Shown here piece by piece: positions 50,034 through 58,732 of a stretch of 64,000 nucleotides of DNA; position 1 is the first letter of the stretch; each line of letters starts with the position of its first letter. Both the position numbers and the translations under genes were made by a program. The stretch spans positions 1,488,001 to 1,552,000 of the forward strand of contig NZ_VFOL01000001.1 in the NCBI RefSeq assembly GCF_006716065.1, written 5' to 3'. Source of the DNA: Salinispora arenicola (GTDB lineage: Bacteria > Actinomycetota > Actinomycetes > Mycobacteriales > Micromonosporaceae). The notes beneath the pieces were generated by a model. That model saw only the letters and a list, made by a program, of their open reading frames with translations, ran no database searches and was not told where the DNA came from.

Positions 50034-51311
50034 TTAGCTGTGCCGGTTGCGGCGTCGCCAGTGGGCGAAACCGAGTGTGGCGAGAAGCACGGCGCCCGCC
50101 AGCACGGCCAGGGTGCCGCCGAACAGCATGGATCCGCCGGAGGAGCCGGTGATCGGCAACGCGGTCTTGGTCGGACTCGGTGTCTCCGTGGGCGTGGCGG
50201 TCGGTGTCACTGTGGGTGTGACGCTCGGTGTGGGCGTGGGGGTTCCATTGCTGCAGGCGAGGGTGGTGCTGAAGGGATAGTCGTGGATCTCCCCGCCGCG
50301 GTGCGCCAACGTGCGCGCGATGATGTTCCCTTCGGTGTTGCTCTGGTCGAGGTCGGTGTAGTCAGCGCGTGGCGCGTAGATCGTTCCCTCGACGGTGGCG
50401 CCGCCGGCCGCGAGGGTGAGCGAGGTCGCGGTGGGAAAGTTGAACAGGATGAAGCGGGCCTCTGGACCTCCGACCCCCGCGAACGTCGGCGAGGTCCAGG
50501 AGAAGGAGTCCCCCACGTCAGTGGTGTTGACGTTGACCAGCAACGGGCTGCTCGCCGTCGGCTGGTCGGCGAAGGTCAGGACGCTGATGTTGTCCAGGTC
50601 GGTCGCACTGATATTGAGCACGTTCGTGGTGTTCGGGCTCAGGTCGATGACGGCGTTGGTCCCGGGCGGGATGGGGGTGGGAATCGGGTCGCCGTTCGGG
50701 TCTCGCAGCGCCACGGTGTTCTGGCATGTCGCGAGTTCGGTGGAGGCCGACCGGAAGGACTGGAACGCCGCGGCGATGTCGAGCACGAACGCCGGCCCGA
50801 CACTCGACACCGGCTGACGGGTGACGAGCTCGACTCGTGGAAAGGCGTCGTAGTCGTCGACCGGCAGGACCCGCGTGTTCACCGCCGCGTTGTTGTTGTC
50901 GACGTTCCGCACGACGGTGTTGGTCAGATCCCTGATCTTGACGTAGCCGTTCTGGAGAACCTGGAGCCGGGTGCCGGGCGTGCTGTTGGCGAAGTCCACC
51001 CGCTCGTTGACCACGAGCGCGGTGGGGTTGTTGTCGCCAGATACGACGAAGTTCCCCGCACTCACTGTTGCCAGTTGATATTGCGCGAAGGTGAGGTTTC
51101 CGCCGACCGCCAGCGTCCCCTCGTTCTCCGCGCCGATCAGGTTCGCGTCACCTTCCGTCATGACCAGGAACCCTTCGGTGGCCAGGACGGGGTTGATCGG
51201 GCCGACAGGCGCGGCGCTGACCGCGTTGCCCATCATCGCGAACGCGGTGGCGGCGGCCACCGCGGCGGTTCCGGCGGCGCCGACGGCACCCAATTCTGTG
51301 CGTGTTTTCAT
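50034..51311 (-). CDS. Sortase-anchored 'choice-of-anchor A' surface protein
   Basis: A 425-residue secreted protein: signal peptide (1-33, ends AVSAAP), a choice-of-anchor A domain (about 45-345) with GEGTLAVGGNLTFAQYQ-like entry and IYAPRADYTDLD, a Thr/Pro spacer with TPTVTPTATPTETP, and the sorting signal LPITG at 385-389 with a hydrophobic helix and RRRNRHS tail. It should be cleaved by a class E-type sortase at LPxTG/LAxTG-like sites and linked to the wall. The domain is found in adhesive bacterial surface proteins. Its upstream 60 bp are unusually AT-rich for this genome. Confidence 0.87.
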   Translation of the reverse strand: MKTRTELGAVGAAGTAAVAAATAFAMMGNAVSAAPVGPINPVLATEGFLVMTEGDANLIGAENEGTLAVGGNLTFAQYQLATVSAGNFVVSGDNNPTALVVNERVDFANSTPGTRLQVLQNGYVKIRDLTNTVVRNVDNNNAAVNTRVLPVDDYDAFPRVELVTRQPVSSVGPAFVLDIAAAFQSFRSASTELATCQNTVALRDPNGDPIPTPIPPGTNAVIDLSPNTTNVLNISATDLDNISVLTFADQPTASSPLLVNVNTTDVGDSFSWTSPTFAGVGGPEARFILFNFPTATSLTLAAGGATVEGTIYAPRADYTDLDQSNTEGNIIARTLAHRGGEIHDYPFSTTLACSNGTPTPTPSVTPTVTPTATPTETPSPTKTALPITGSSGGSMLFGGTLAVLAGAVLLATLGFAHWRRRNRHS

Positions 51312-51380
51312 GTTTCCCCATCGCAATATCGGCGTTATATCTGTTTTGGGATGATAAAGAGAAATCGGTAAGTCATGAAT

Positions 51381-51404
51381 ACTCACGTTTGGCGTGGCGT
51401 GAGT
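51381..51404. promoter_or_regulatory. Inverted repeat upstream of the surface protein gene
   Basis: Perfect 7-bp arms ACTCACG (51381-51387) and CGTGAGT (51398-51404) around a 10-base centre. It lies in the divergent gap, 70 bp before the surface-protein ATG and about 115 bp before the thiolase ATG. A regulator-binding site is possible; nothing shows which gene it would serve. Confidence 0.35.
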
Positions 51405-51520
51405 GAACTGCTGGAAATGCGACAACCCCACGATCCTGGGCCACTGCGCGGCAACTCAGGGGCGGGCGGCCGGGCGAGCCGCGTACCATCGACCCAAGTC
51501 AGGGTTACCGGGGAGTAGTT

Positions 51521-52693
51521 ATGAGTGACGCAGTCATCGTCGGCGCCGTACGCACCCCTGTCGGGCGGCGCAAGGGGAGCCTCGCCGGTGTGCACCCGGT
51601 CGATCTGTCAGCACACGTGCTGCGCACCCTCACCGAACGTACCGGCATCGATCCAGCCCAGGTCGACGACGTGTTCTGGGGCTGCGTCTCGCAGGTCGGT
51701 GAGCAGTCATGGAACATCGCCCGCAACGCCATCCTCGCGGCTGGCTGGCCCGAGTCGGTTCCCGGCACCACACTCGACCGACAGTGCGGGTCCAGCCAGC
51801 AGGCGCTGCACTTCGCTGCCGCGACAGTGCTGTCCGGGCAAGCCGACCTGGTGGTGGCGGGCGGCGTCGAGTCGATGACCCGGGTACCGATGGGGTCCAG
51901 CGTGGTCGGTGGCCTGCCGTTCAGCGCCGCGATCCTGGACCGCTACCGAGGGGTCGAGGGGGTAGCCGAGGACGACCCGCTCCCGTTCAGTCAGGGGGTC
52001 GGGGCGGAGCTGATCGCTCGACGGTGGCGCCTCTCCCGCACCCAGCTGGACGAGTTCGCCCTCGCCAGCCACGAGAAGGCGGCTGCGGCGCAGGACGCCG
52101 GCGCGTTCGACGCCGAGCTGGCGCCGGTCGGCCTCGCCGAGGGCGGCACGGTCACCGCCGACGAGGGCATCCGTCGGGACACCTCGCTGGCGAAGTTGGC
52201 CGAACTGCCCACCCCGTTCCGGGCCGACGGCGTGGTGACCGCCGGGTCCGCGTCGCAGATCTCGGACGGCGCGGCCGCGCTCGCGGTCACGACCGCCGAG
52301 TGGGCCGGCCGGCACGGCCTGCGCCCGCTCGCCCGCGTCCACACCGCTGTAGTCTGCGCCGACGATCCGGTCGCCATGTTGACCGCCCCGATCCCGGCCA
52401 CTGCCAAGGCGCTGCGCCGCGCAGGGCTGGGCATTGAGGAGATCGGCGTGTACGAGGTCAACGAGGCGTTCGCCCCGGTGCCGCTGGCCTGGCTCGCGGA
52501 GACCGAAGCCGACCCGGAGCGGCTGAACCCGCGTGGCGGTGCCATCGCCCTCGGGCACCCGCTCGGCGGCTCCGGGGCCCGGATCATGACCACCATGTTG
52601 GCGCACATGCGGGACGAGAACATCCGATATGGCCTGCAAACCATGTGCGAGGGTGGCGGCATGGCCAACACGACCATCGTCGAGCTGCTCTGA
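51521..52693 (+). CDS. Acetyl-CoA C-acyltransferase (thiolase)
   Basis: A 390-residue degradative-type thiolase that cleaves or forms 3-ketoacyl-CoA. The nucleophile is C89 in DRQCGSSQQ, the active-site NEAF block is in VYEVNEAFAPV (N in place of the usual H in HEAF is common in this class), the GGAIALGHPLG loop carries H346, and C376 is in CEGGG. It starts at ATG 51521. No other fatty-acid oxidation gene is adjacent; the downstream gene encodes an unrelated protein. Confidence 0.93.
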   Translation: MSDAVIVGAVRTPVGRRKGSLAGVHPVDLSAHVLRTLTERTGIDPAQVDDVFWGCVSQVGEQSWNIARNAILAAGWPESVPGTTLDRQCGSSQQALHFAAATVLSGQADLVVAGGVESMTRVPMGSSVVGGLPFSAAILDRYRGVEGVAEDDPLPFSQGVGAELIARRWRLSRTQLDEFALASHEKAAAAQDAGAFDAELAPVGLAEGGTVTADEGIRRDTSLAKLAELPTPFRADGVVTAGSASQISDGAAALAVTTAEWAGRHGLRPLARVHTAVVCADDPVAMLTAPIPATAKALRRAGLGIEEIGVYEVNEAFAPVPLAWLAETEADPERLNPRGGAIALGHPLGGSGARIMTTMLAHMRDENIRYGLQTMCEGGGMANTTIVELL

Positions 52694-52778
52694 ACCACGC
52701 CCGCCCCGGTGGGCACGGAAGAGGCGATGTTCGCCGCGTCGCCCATATCACCCGCGCCGGGGCGTCGTTGGGCAGGGC

Positions 52779-53288
52779 ATGGACGTCTTCTCCCGAACGT
52801 TCCTTCCCGCCGCGGCCGAGGCCGGTCTCGCGACCCAGACCGCGAGCCGGCACATGCCGGTCTTTCGCCGCTGCGTCGGCTCGGGTGACGCCACCATTCT
52901 GGTCACCCGGTGCAGCCGCCCGAACCGGTCGACGCCCGGTGAGTACCTCCTGCTGCTGACCCACCGGCGGCTGGTCGTCACGCGGCAGACCCGGGTGCTG
53001 CACCGGCTCCGCCTGCACCTCAACACCGAGCTGCACGAGCTGAGTAACGTCACCTGGGGTCCGGACCCGCGCCTGCACTGCGTCGAACTGGCCGCCACCG
53101 CCATCGACGGCGTCCGGGAACGATTCGTCATCCGCACCCGGCACCCCAAGCAGGTGTGGCAGCTCGACGAGCTACTCAATCACGCCTTCCGCACACGGGT
53201 GCGGCCCGCGCGCGAGCGGCTCGTGGCCACGATCGGTGACCCGGCGCCCGCCCGGACTGCCGGCCTCCAGCCCGCGACCGTCCGCTGA
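52779..53288 (+). CDS. Conserved hypothetical protein
   Basis: A 169-residue soluble protein that I do not recognise. It contains a basic central region with YLLLLTHRRLVVTRQTRVLHRLRLHLNTELHELSNVTWGPDP, reminiscent of a PH-like or GRAM-like beta-barrel (strand pattern LLLTHRRLVV, VIRTRHPKQVWQLDELL), followed by a helix. No catalytic motif. The ATG at 52779 follows GGCAGGG. It lies 69 bp before the response-regulator gene on the same strand; a functional link is not evident. Confidence 0.6.
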   Translation: MDVFSRTFLPAAAEAGLATQTASRHMPVFRRCVGSGDATILVTRCSRPNRSTPGEYLLLLTHRRLVVTRQTRVLHRLRLHLNTELHELSNVTWGPDPRLHCVELAATAIDGVRERFVIRTRHPKQVWQLDELLNHAFRTRVRPARERLVATIGDPAPARTAGLQPATVR

Positions 53289-53357
53289 TCGTTTCCTTAC
53301 CGAACCCGAACACGTCCCGAACAGTGCCGCGCAGCTCCGGTCGGTCATCATGAGCCG

Positions 53358-54044
53358 GTGATCGTCGACGCGCCACATCGCGGGCTCGTCCTCCTCGTCG
53401 AGGACGAAGCGACCATCGCCGACCTGGTCCGGCTCTACCTGAACCGGGACGGTTTCGGCGTACATCTGGAGCGTGACGGTGACGCCGGACTCGCCGCCGC
53501 CCGCCGACTCCGACCGGTGGCCTGCGTGCTCGACATCGCGCTACCCGGCCTGCCCGGCACCGAGATCTGCCGCCGGCTACGCGAAGCGGGCGACTGGACA
53601 CCGGTCATCTTCCTCACCGCGCGCGACGACGAGGTGGACCGCGTCGTCGGGCTCGAGCTCGGCGCGGACGACTACGTCACCAAACCGTTCAGCCCCCGTG
53701 AACTGGTGGCCCGGCTGCGGGCGGTGCTACGCCGCGTCGCCGGGCCCCCACCGGGCCAGCCGCGGAGGGTCGGTGTGGTCATGCTGGACCCCGACCGCCG
53801 TACGGTGACCGCGGCGGGTGATCCCGTGCAGCTGACCTCCACCGAGTTCGACCTGCTCGCCCACCTGATGGCACGCCCCGGGCGGGTGTTCACGCGGGAG
53901 GAACTGCTCGCGGGTGTGTGGGGGTACGCCGTCCCCGCCGGTACCCGCACCGTCGACGTGCACGTGGCGCAGGTCCGGGCGAAGCTCGGCTCGGCGAGCG
54001 TGATCCGCACCCATCGGGGCGTGGGGTACGCCGCCGATGCGTGA
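53358..54044 (+). CDS. OmpR/PhoB-family response regulator
   Basis: A 228-residue regulator. Receiver domain with E15/D16, phospho-acceptor D59 (CVLDIALPGLPG) and K109 (TKPFSP), then a winged-helix DNA-binding domain (LTSTEFDLLAHLMARPGRVFTREELLAGVWG, RTVDVHVAQVRAKL, RTHRGVGYA). The start is GTG 53358. Its end overlaps the kinase start by 8 bp, so both are made from one message. Target genes may include the lipoprotein gene downstream of the kinase. Confidence 0.93.
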   Translation: MIVDAPHRGLVLLVEDEATIADLVRLYLNRDGFGVHLERDGDAGLAAARRLRPVACVLDIALPGLPGTEICRRLREAGDWTPVIFLTARDDEVDRVVGLELGADDYVTKPFSPRELVARLRAVLRRVAGPPPGQPRRVGVVMLDPDRRTVTAAGDPVQLTSTEFDLLAHLMARPGRVFTREELLAGVWGYAVPAGTRTVDVHVAQVRAKLGSASVIRTHRGVGYAADA

Positions 54045-55491
54045 CCACCGGGTCGACCATCCGACTGTGGCGTTGCCGGTAGCCGGCGCCCGGCGGCCCC
54101 CGTTCACCCGGCACGGGCAGACCCTGACCGTCCGAGCTGTGCTGGTGACCTGCGCCGTTGCGCTGATCTCGGTCCTGGTCACCGCGATCGTCGCGGTGCC
54201 GCTCGCGGTACGCGGGGTGGAACGGCGCGAGCAGCAGGCGCTGGCCGGCCAGGCCCGGCTCGCCGCCGAGGCGCTGCGCAGCCGCCTGGAGACCCCCCGC
54301 CCGATGGACGAGGATCGGCTGCTGCGGCAACTGCGGGCGCAGGGCATCGAGGCGTACCTGGTCCGTGACGGGGTGGTCAACCGGCCGGGTCTGCCGACCC
54401 AGGTCGTGCGGCGGATCGCCGAGGGTAGGAACGTCTCCGGTCGCCGATCGGTCGCCGGCCGGCCGGCCTTGGTGCAGGGGCGGGCACTGTCGCGCGGCGA
54501 CGGGGTGGTACTCGCCCGGTCCGGTTCGCTCGGCGGAATGTGGCGGCAGGTCGCGCACAGCCTCTGGCTCCCCCTGCTCGCCGGGCTGACAGCCGGCGTG
54601 GTCGCCGGTTTGCTGCTCGCCCGCCGCCTGGCTCGACCGATTCGACGGGCGGCGGACGCGGCCGCACGGCTGCGGGCCGGTGAACGCGAGGTTCGCGTTC
54701 CGGTGGAGCCCCCGGACGAGGTAGCGGATCTGGCGGAGGCCCTCAACGGCCTGGCTGCCGCGCTCGCCACCAGTGAGGGACGGCAGCGGGAGTTCCTGCT
54801 CTCCGTCTCGCATGAGCTGCGGACTCCACTGACTGCCATCCGCGGCTACGGGGAGGCACTGGCGGACGGCGTGATCGGCCCGGCGGAGGTGACCGGAACC
54901 GGCCGCACCATTCTGGCCGAGGCGGAACACCTGGATCGGCTGGTGCGTGACCTGCTGGCCCTGGCCCGGTTGGAGGCTGCGGACTTTCCGCTGGAACCGG
55001 TACCGGTCGACCTGGTCCGGCTGGTCGCTGACGCGGAGCGGACGTGGGCGGTACGGTGCACGGCCGTCGGGGTGGCCTTCCGGGCCGAGGTTCCGGATCA
55101 GGCGGTACCGGTGTACACCGACCCGGGGCGGATTCGGCAGGTGGTGGACGGGCTATTGGAGAACGCGCTGCGGGTCGTACCCCCGGGGGCGCCGGTGGTG
55201 CTCGCGGCCCGGCCCGCCGGCCCTGACCCGGCGACCGGCGGGGTGATCGAGGTGCGGGACGGCGGCCCCGGCCTGACCGACGACGACCTGGCGGTGGTGT
55301 TCGAGCGTGGTGCGCTGCACCAGCGGTACCGGGGAGTGCGCAAGGTCGGCAGCGGGCTGGGCCTGGCCCTCGCCGCCGGCCTGGTCCGGCGGCTCGGCGG
55401 GGAGATCACCGCGGGGCACGCGCCGGAGGGCGGCGTGGCCTTCGTCGTCTCGCTGCCGCCGGATCCTTACCGGATTCGAACCTCGGCCTGA
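54037..55491 (+). CDS. Sensor histidine kinase, membrane-bound
   Basis: A 484-residue kinase with two membrane segments (about 31-57 and 177-195) enclosing an extracytoplasmic sensing region of about 120 residues, a HAMP domain (about 196-248), a HisKA segment with SVSHELRTPLTAIRGYGEAL (H259) and an ATPase domain with LLENALRVVPPG, VRDGGPGL and VGSGLGLALAAGLV. It is co-expressed with the OmpR-type regulator (8-bp overlap). The signal is unknown; an envelope cue is likely from the topology. Confidence 0.93.
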   Translation: MRDHRVDHPTVALPVAGARRPPFTRHGQTLTVRAVLVTCAVALISVLVTAIVAVPLAVRGVERREQQALAGQARLAAEALRSRLETPRPMDEDRLLRQLRAQGIEAYLVRDGVVNRPGLPTQVVRRIAEGRNVSGRRSVAGRPALVQGRALSRGDGVVLARSGSLGGMWRQVAHSLWLPLLAGLTAGVVAGLLLARRLARPIRRAADAAARLRAGEREVRVPVEPPDEVADLAEALNGLAAALATSEGRQREFLLSVSHELRTPLTAIRGYGEALADGVIGPAEVTGTGRTILAEAEHLDRLVRDLLALARLEAADFPLEPVPVDLVRLVADAERTWAVRCTAVGVAFRAEVPDQAVPVYTDPGRIRQVVDGLLENALRVVPPGAPVVLAARPAGPDPATGGVIEVRDGGPGLTDDDLAVVFERGALHQRYRGVRKVGSGLGLALAAGLVRRLGGEITAGHAPEGGVAFVVSLPPDPYRIRTSA

Positions 55492-55550
55492 CTCCTCGCT
55501 CGTCGTGGCCGGGCAGGCTGGCGCCACACGGAGCGACGAGAGGCAGAGTC

Positions 55551-56126
55551 ATGAAACGTTGGGGAGTCACCGCCACCACGCTGTCCGCGGCGGTAGCACT
55601 CGGTCTCAGCGGCTGCGGTGCGGCCCAGGTGGCCGGGCCGGCGGGGGAGCGGGCCGTCGAGGTCGCCGCGGCGTTGGGCGTCGAGGGTCAGGCACTGGCC
55701 GCACTGGGGGTGGATCCCGTCGAGCTGGACGTGGTGCCCGTCGCCGCGTCAGCGTCGTCGGCTCCCGACGCGGAGTCGGGTCGGAAGGCGCGGCCCGAGG
55801 AGTGGCGCAAGCGTCGGCCGGCCCGGGTGCTGCTGCGGAAGAACACCTTGCACGGCGAGGTGGTCGTGCAGTCGAAGGAGGACGGTCCGAGGACGGTGGT
55901 CGTCCAACGCGGCGAGGTGACCGCCATCGACGGGCAGAAGATGACCGTCACGTCGTCCGACGGTTTCGAAATGACCTGGACCTTCGGACCTGAACTGCGG
56001 GTGGTGGAACGTCGCCAGACGGTCCAGCCTGAGGCGGTCGAGGTCGGCAGGGTGCTCGGCGTGGCCGGCGCGAAGGACGGCGAGGACGGCGAGGCCCGAC
56101 TGATCGTGCTGCCCAGAAGCGAGTAG
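55551..56126 (+). CDS. Lipoprotein of unknown function, downstream of a two-component system
   Basis: A 191-residue exported protein. Signal peptide with lipobox LSGC and Cys22, then an Ala-rich helical region and a conserved-looking C-terminal domain (about 88-185) with alternating strands: RVLLRKNTLHGEVVVQSKEDGPRTVVVQRGEVTAIDGQKMTVTSSDGFEMTWTFG. This resembles small DUF5666-like or copper/metal-related beta proteins, but I cannot assign it. Lying 59 bp after the kinase gene, it may be the sensed or regulated component of that system. Confidence 0.68.
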   Translation: MKRWGVTATTLSAAVALGLSGCGAAQVAGPAGERAVEVAAALGVEGQALAALGVDPVELDVVPVAASASSAPDAESGRKARPEEWRKRRPARVLLRKNTLHGEVVVQSKEDGPRTVVVQRGEVTAIDGQKMTVTSSDGFEMTWTFGPELRVVERRQTVQPEAVEVGRVLGVAGAKDGEDGEARLIVLPRSE

Positions 56127-56242
56127 TCCGTCCCGGTGGCGGCTCGGCCCGACAGCCGCCGGGCCGCCGCCGGTCCGTCGAGATCGCGGTTCGACGAGGT
56201 ACGCTATGGCGTCCAATGGTGCGCCCACCGGGGGAAACGTCC

Positions 56243-56950
56243 GTGAAGCTCTCGATCCTCATGCCGGTCTACAACGAGGAAGAACGCATCGCGGACGCCT
56301 TGAAACAGGCGCTCGCGGTGGACTATCCGTGCGAGATCGAGCTCGTCGTGGTCGACGACGGAAGTCGGGACGGCACCGGCGAGATCCTGGGTCGGGCCGA
56401 CGACTCCCGAGTCCGTGTGATCACCCACCCGCGTAACTCCGGCAAGGGTGCGGCCATCCGAACGGCGGTCGACAACGCTGAGGGTGAGTACATGGTGATC
56501 CTCGACGCCGACCTGGAATACGACCCGCAGGACATTTCCAAGCTGCTCGCACCGGTCCTCGACGGACGGGCCACGGTCGTCTACGGCAATCGCACCTTCG
56601 GCAGCCACAGCGCGTACAGCTTCTGGTATGTGATGGGCAACAAGGGCGTCACGATGGTGGCCAACGTGCTGTTCAACTCGTACATCGGCGACCTGGAGAC
56701 CTGTTTCAAGCTGATGCCGATCGAGTTGTACCGCTCCCTGGAGATCCACTCGCGGGGTTTCGGTATGGAGGCGGAGGTGACCGGCAAGCTGCTGCGCCGC
56801 CGGATCCGCCCATACGAGGTGCCGATCAGTTACCGGGCCCGCGGCCGCGAGGAGGGTAAGAAGATCACCTGGAAGGACGGGGTCGAGGCGGTCTGGATCC
56901 TCAGCCGGGAGCGGACCCGGCGTCGTCCTCCGGGCACCGCTCCCCGCTGA
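56243..56950 (+). CDS. Glycosyltransferase family 2 protein
   Basis: A 235-residue GT-A glycosyltransferase of the dolichyl-phosphate-mannose synthase-like class but without C-terminal membrane helices. KLSILMPVYNEEERI opens the fold, VVVDDGSRDGT and ILDADLEYDP provide the DxD-type metal site, and YGNRTFGSHSAY and FGMEAEVTGKLLRRRIRPYEVPISYRARGREEGKKITWKDG are typical of polyprenyl-P sugar synthases. The likely start is GTG 56243, after GGGGAAA; an ATG at 56216 is possible. Its last codons run into a tandem repeat. Confidence 0.87.
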   Translation: MKLSILMPVYNEEERIADALKQALAVDYPCEIELVVVDDGSRDGTGEILGRADDSRVRVITHPRNSGKGAAIRTAVDNAEGEYMVILDADLEYDPQDISKLLAPVLDGRATVVYGNRTFGSHSAYSFWYVMGNKGVTMVANVLFNSYIGDLETCFKLMPIELYRSLEIHSRGFGMEAEVTGKLLRRRIRPYEVPISYRARGREEGKKITWKDGVEAVWILSRERTRRRPPGTAPR

Positions 56951-57073
56951 CCCCGCATGGTCCTCCGGGCACCACGCCCCGCTGACCCCGCGTGATGCCC
57001 TCTGGGCATCACCCCCCGTTGACCTGGCGTGGTCCTCCGGGCACCACGGCACGCTGACCCCGCCTGGTCAGCG
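56921..57073. repeat. Four degenerate tandem repeats of about 35 bp, hairpin-forming
   Basis: Copies begin at about 56921, 56957, 56992 and 57029 and share TCCTCCGGGCACC and GCTGACCCCGC; a fifth partial copy (CTGGTCAGCG) ends the array. The third copy folds as a perfect 9-bp stem with a 3-base loop (GTGATGCCC-TCT-GGGCATCAC, 56992-57012); the others can form weaker versions. The array spans the last codons of the GT2 gene and the gap to the convergent transketolase gene, a place for termination. Confidence 0.6.
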
Positions 57074-57958
57074 TGGCGCAGAGAAAGCAAAGTCCACGAT
57101 TGATCGCCGCAGCCCTGGTGCGTCCAGGCCATGCCAGCGGGTGTGGTCGTCGGCCGACCCGTACCGCCGCAGCTCCGAATGCCCGACGCCGAGCGCGAGC
57201 AGCCGGTGCGGGCGGTCCGCCAGCGCCGCCGAGACCACCCGGCTGGACGTCCCGGCGAGGTAGGGCTCGACCAGGATCACGTCCGTGCTGGCCCGATCCC
57301 GCAGCCCGGCGACATCGAACGGCCGCGGCCGGTTGGTGTACGCCACCGTGACGGGCAGGTCGGCCAGCGCCGCCCGAGCCGCGTCCAGAGTCGGCCCGAC
57401 GGCCACCACCAGTGGTGCTCCCGGTCCGGCGTCCCGCACCACCCGAAGGGCGCCGTCCCCACCCAGCGGCCGGTCGTTGCGCAGCACGGACAGCCGTAGG
57501 TACGCCGACGTGTCCGCGGCCACCGCCGCCCGCAGCAGCGGTGCCACCTCGCCGGGGTGGCCGGGCACCTGCACCGTCCAGCCGTCCAGGGTGTCGATCA
57601 GCGAGACGTCTGCCGGCGACAGGTGGGTCCGCCCGGCCGCCGCACGGTCGTACGAGGCGCCCACACTGACCAGCACCGCGCTCGCGTCCTGATGGTCCAG
57701 GTCGAGCTTGAGCTGCTCGTAGGCCCGCTCGACCAGGAACGGCGCGTAGGAGTGCACGATCGGCCGCAGGCCGGTCAACGCCAGTCCACCGGCCACCCCG
57801 ACCATCAGTTGCTCCCGGATCCCCACGTTCAGGACCCGGTCCGGGTGCCGGGCCGCGGCCGACGCGAAGAGGGCGGCGGAGATGTCGGCCAACACCAGCG
57901 CGGTACGCGGCTCGTCGGCCAGCAGCGCGGTGGTGGTGTCGATGAAGGTGTCGCGCAC
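57068..57958 (-). CDS. Transketolase-like protein, C-terminal subunit
   Basis: A 296-residue protein made of the pyrimidine-binding and C-terminal domains of transketolase. The Glu that activates thiamine diphosphate lies in NVGIREQLMVGVAGGLALTG; HSYAPFLVERAYEQLKLDL follows, and the C-terminal domain has DVILVEPYLAGT. Together with the next gene it makes up a two-subunit transketolase or DXP-synthase-like enzyme. The start GTG 57958-57956 shares one base with the TAG of the N-terminal subunit gene, so the two are tightly coupled. Confidence 0.88.
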   Translation of the reverse strand: MRDTFIDTTTALLADEPRTALVLADISAALFASAAARHPDRVLNVGIREQLMVGVAGGLALTGLRPIVHSYAPFLVERAYEQLKLDLDHQDASAVLVSVGASYDRAAAGRTHLSPADVSLIDTLDGWTVQVPGHPGEVAPLLRAAVAADTSAYLRLSVLRNDRPLGGDGALRVVRDAGPGAPLVVAVGPTLDAARAALADLPVTVAYTNRPRPFDVAGLRDRASTDVILVEPYLAGTSSRVVSAALADRPHRLLALGVGHSELRRYGSADDHTRWHGLDAPGLRRSIVDFAFSAPR

Positions 57959-58686
57959 TAGCTCTCCTTGGGGTCGACGACCGCGACGACGACGTGTGGC
58001 CGGTTGCCGTCGTGTCCGGTCAGGGCGGTGTGCAGGGCGTCGTGGTCGCGACCGTCGACGGTCGCCGCGGTCCAGCCGTCGACGGTGAACCGGGCTGCCG
58101 CGCCCTGTGGCCAGCCGTGGGTGGCGGAGGCGTTGTCGACCACGATCGCGGTGAGGTTGGCCAGGCCGGTCGTTCCGGCATAGGTGATCGCCTCGTGGTT
58201 GGAACCCTCGTCCAGTTCGGCGTCGCCGACAAGCACGTACACCCGGGGTTCGAGCAGGCCCTGGGCCCGCAACCCGAGCGCGGTTCCGACGCCGAGACCG
58301 AGGCCGTGACCGAGCGATCCGGAGCCGATCTCCACCCCGGGTACGAGTAGCCGGTCGGGGTGGTCACCGAGCCGGCTCGCCGGCCCACCCTGGTCGTCGA
58401 GCCAGTCGACGGGAATGAACCCCGCGGCGGCGAGCACCGCGTAGTAGCCGGCGACCGCGTGCCCCTTGGAGAGCAGGAACCGGTCTCGGTCCGGGTCGTC
58501 GACGGTCGTCGGGCGGATCCGCAGAACGCGGTCGTAGAGCACCTGGAGCACGTCAACGGTGGAGTAGACGTTCGTGCCGAAGTCTCGGCCGGCCCGGATC
58601 CGCTCCAACAGCGGCCCGACCGGCTGTCGGCCGTCGAGTGGCGCGGCCGCTTCGGCGATCGTCGCGTTGGTCGTGGTCGTTGTCAT
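57958..58686 (-). CDS. Transketolase-like protein, N-terminal subunit
   Basis: A 242-residue thiamine-diphosphate-binding subunit. RFLLSKGHAVAGYYAVLA (substrate and diphosphate side), EIGSGSLGHGLGLGVG, and GDAELDEGSNHEAITYAG with the Mg/ThDP motif (GDxxxxEGxxxEA) followed by VDNAS are present. Split transketolases of this kind occur in secondary metabolism and in minor carbohydrate routes. The message is probably leaderless: the -10 of the divergent MerR-type promoter ends 6 bp before ATG 58686. Expression probably depends on the SoxR-like regulator. Confidence 0.88.
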   Translation of the reverse strand: MTTTTTNATIAEAAAPLDGRQPVGPLLERIRAGRDFGTNVYSTVDVLQVLYDRVLRIRPTTVDDPDRDRFLLSKGHAVAGYYAVLAAAGFIPVDWLDDQGGPASRLGDHPDRLLVPGVEIGSGSLGHGLGLGVGTALGLRAQGLLEPRVYVLVGDAELDEGSNHEAITYAGTTGLANLTAIVVDNASATHGWPQGAAARFTVDGWTAATVDGRDHDALHTALTGHDGNRPHVVVAVVDPKES

Positions 58687-58692
58687 ACGGCT

Positions 58693-58724
58693 AGGCTGCA
58701 ACTTGAAGCAAACTTTAGCTCAAG
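58693..58724 (-). promoter_or_regulatory. MerR/SoxR-type promoter with operator dyad
   Basis: On the minus strand, TTGAGC (58723-58718) and CAGCCT (58698-58693) are spaced by exactly 19 bp, the stretched spacer typical of MerR-family promoters. A 23-bp dyad at 58702-58724, CTTGA-n3-AAA-C-TTT-n3-TCAAG with all eight outer and inner pairs matching, overlaps the -35 and spacer. It lies between the divergent SoxR-like and transketolase genes. Confidence 0.6.
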
Positions 58725-58732
58725 GTGACGTG

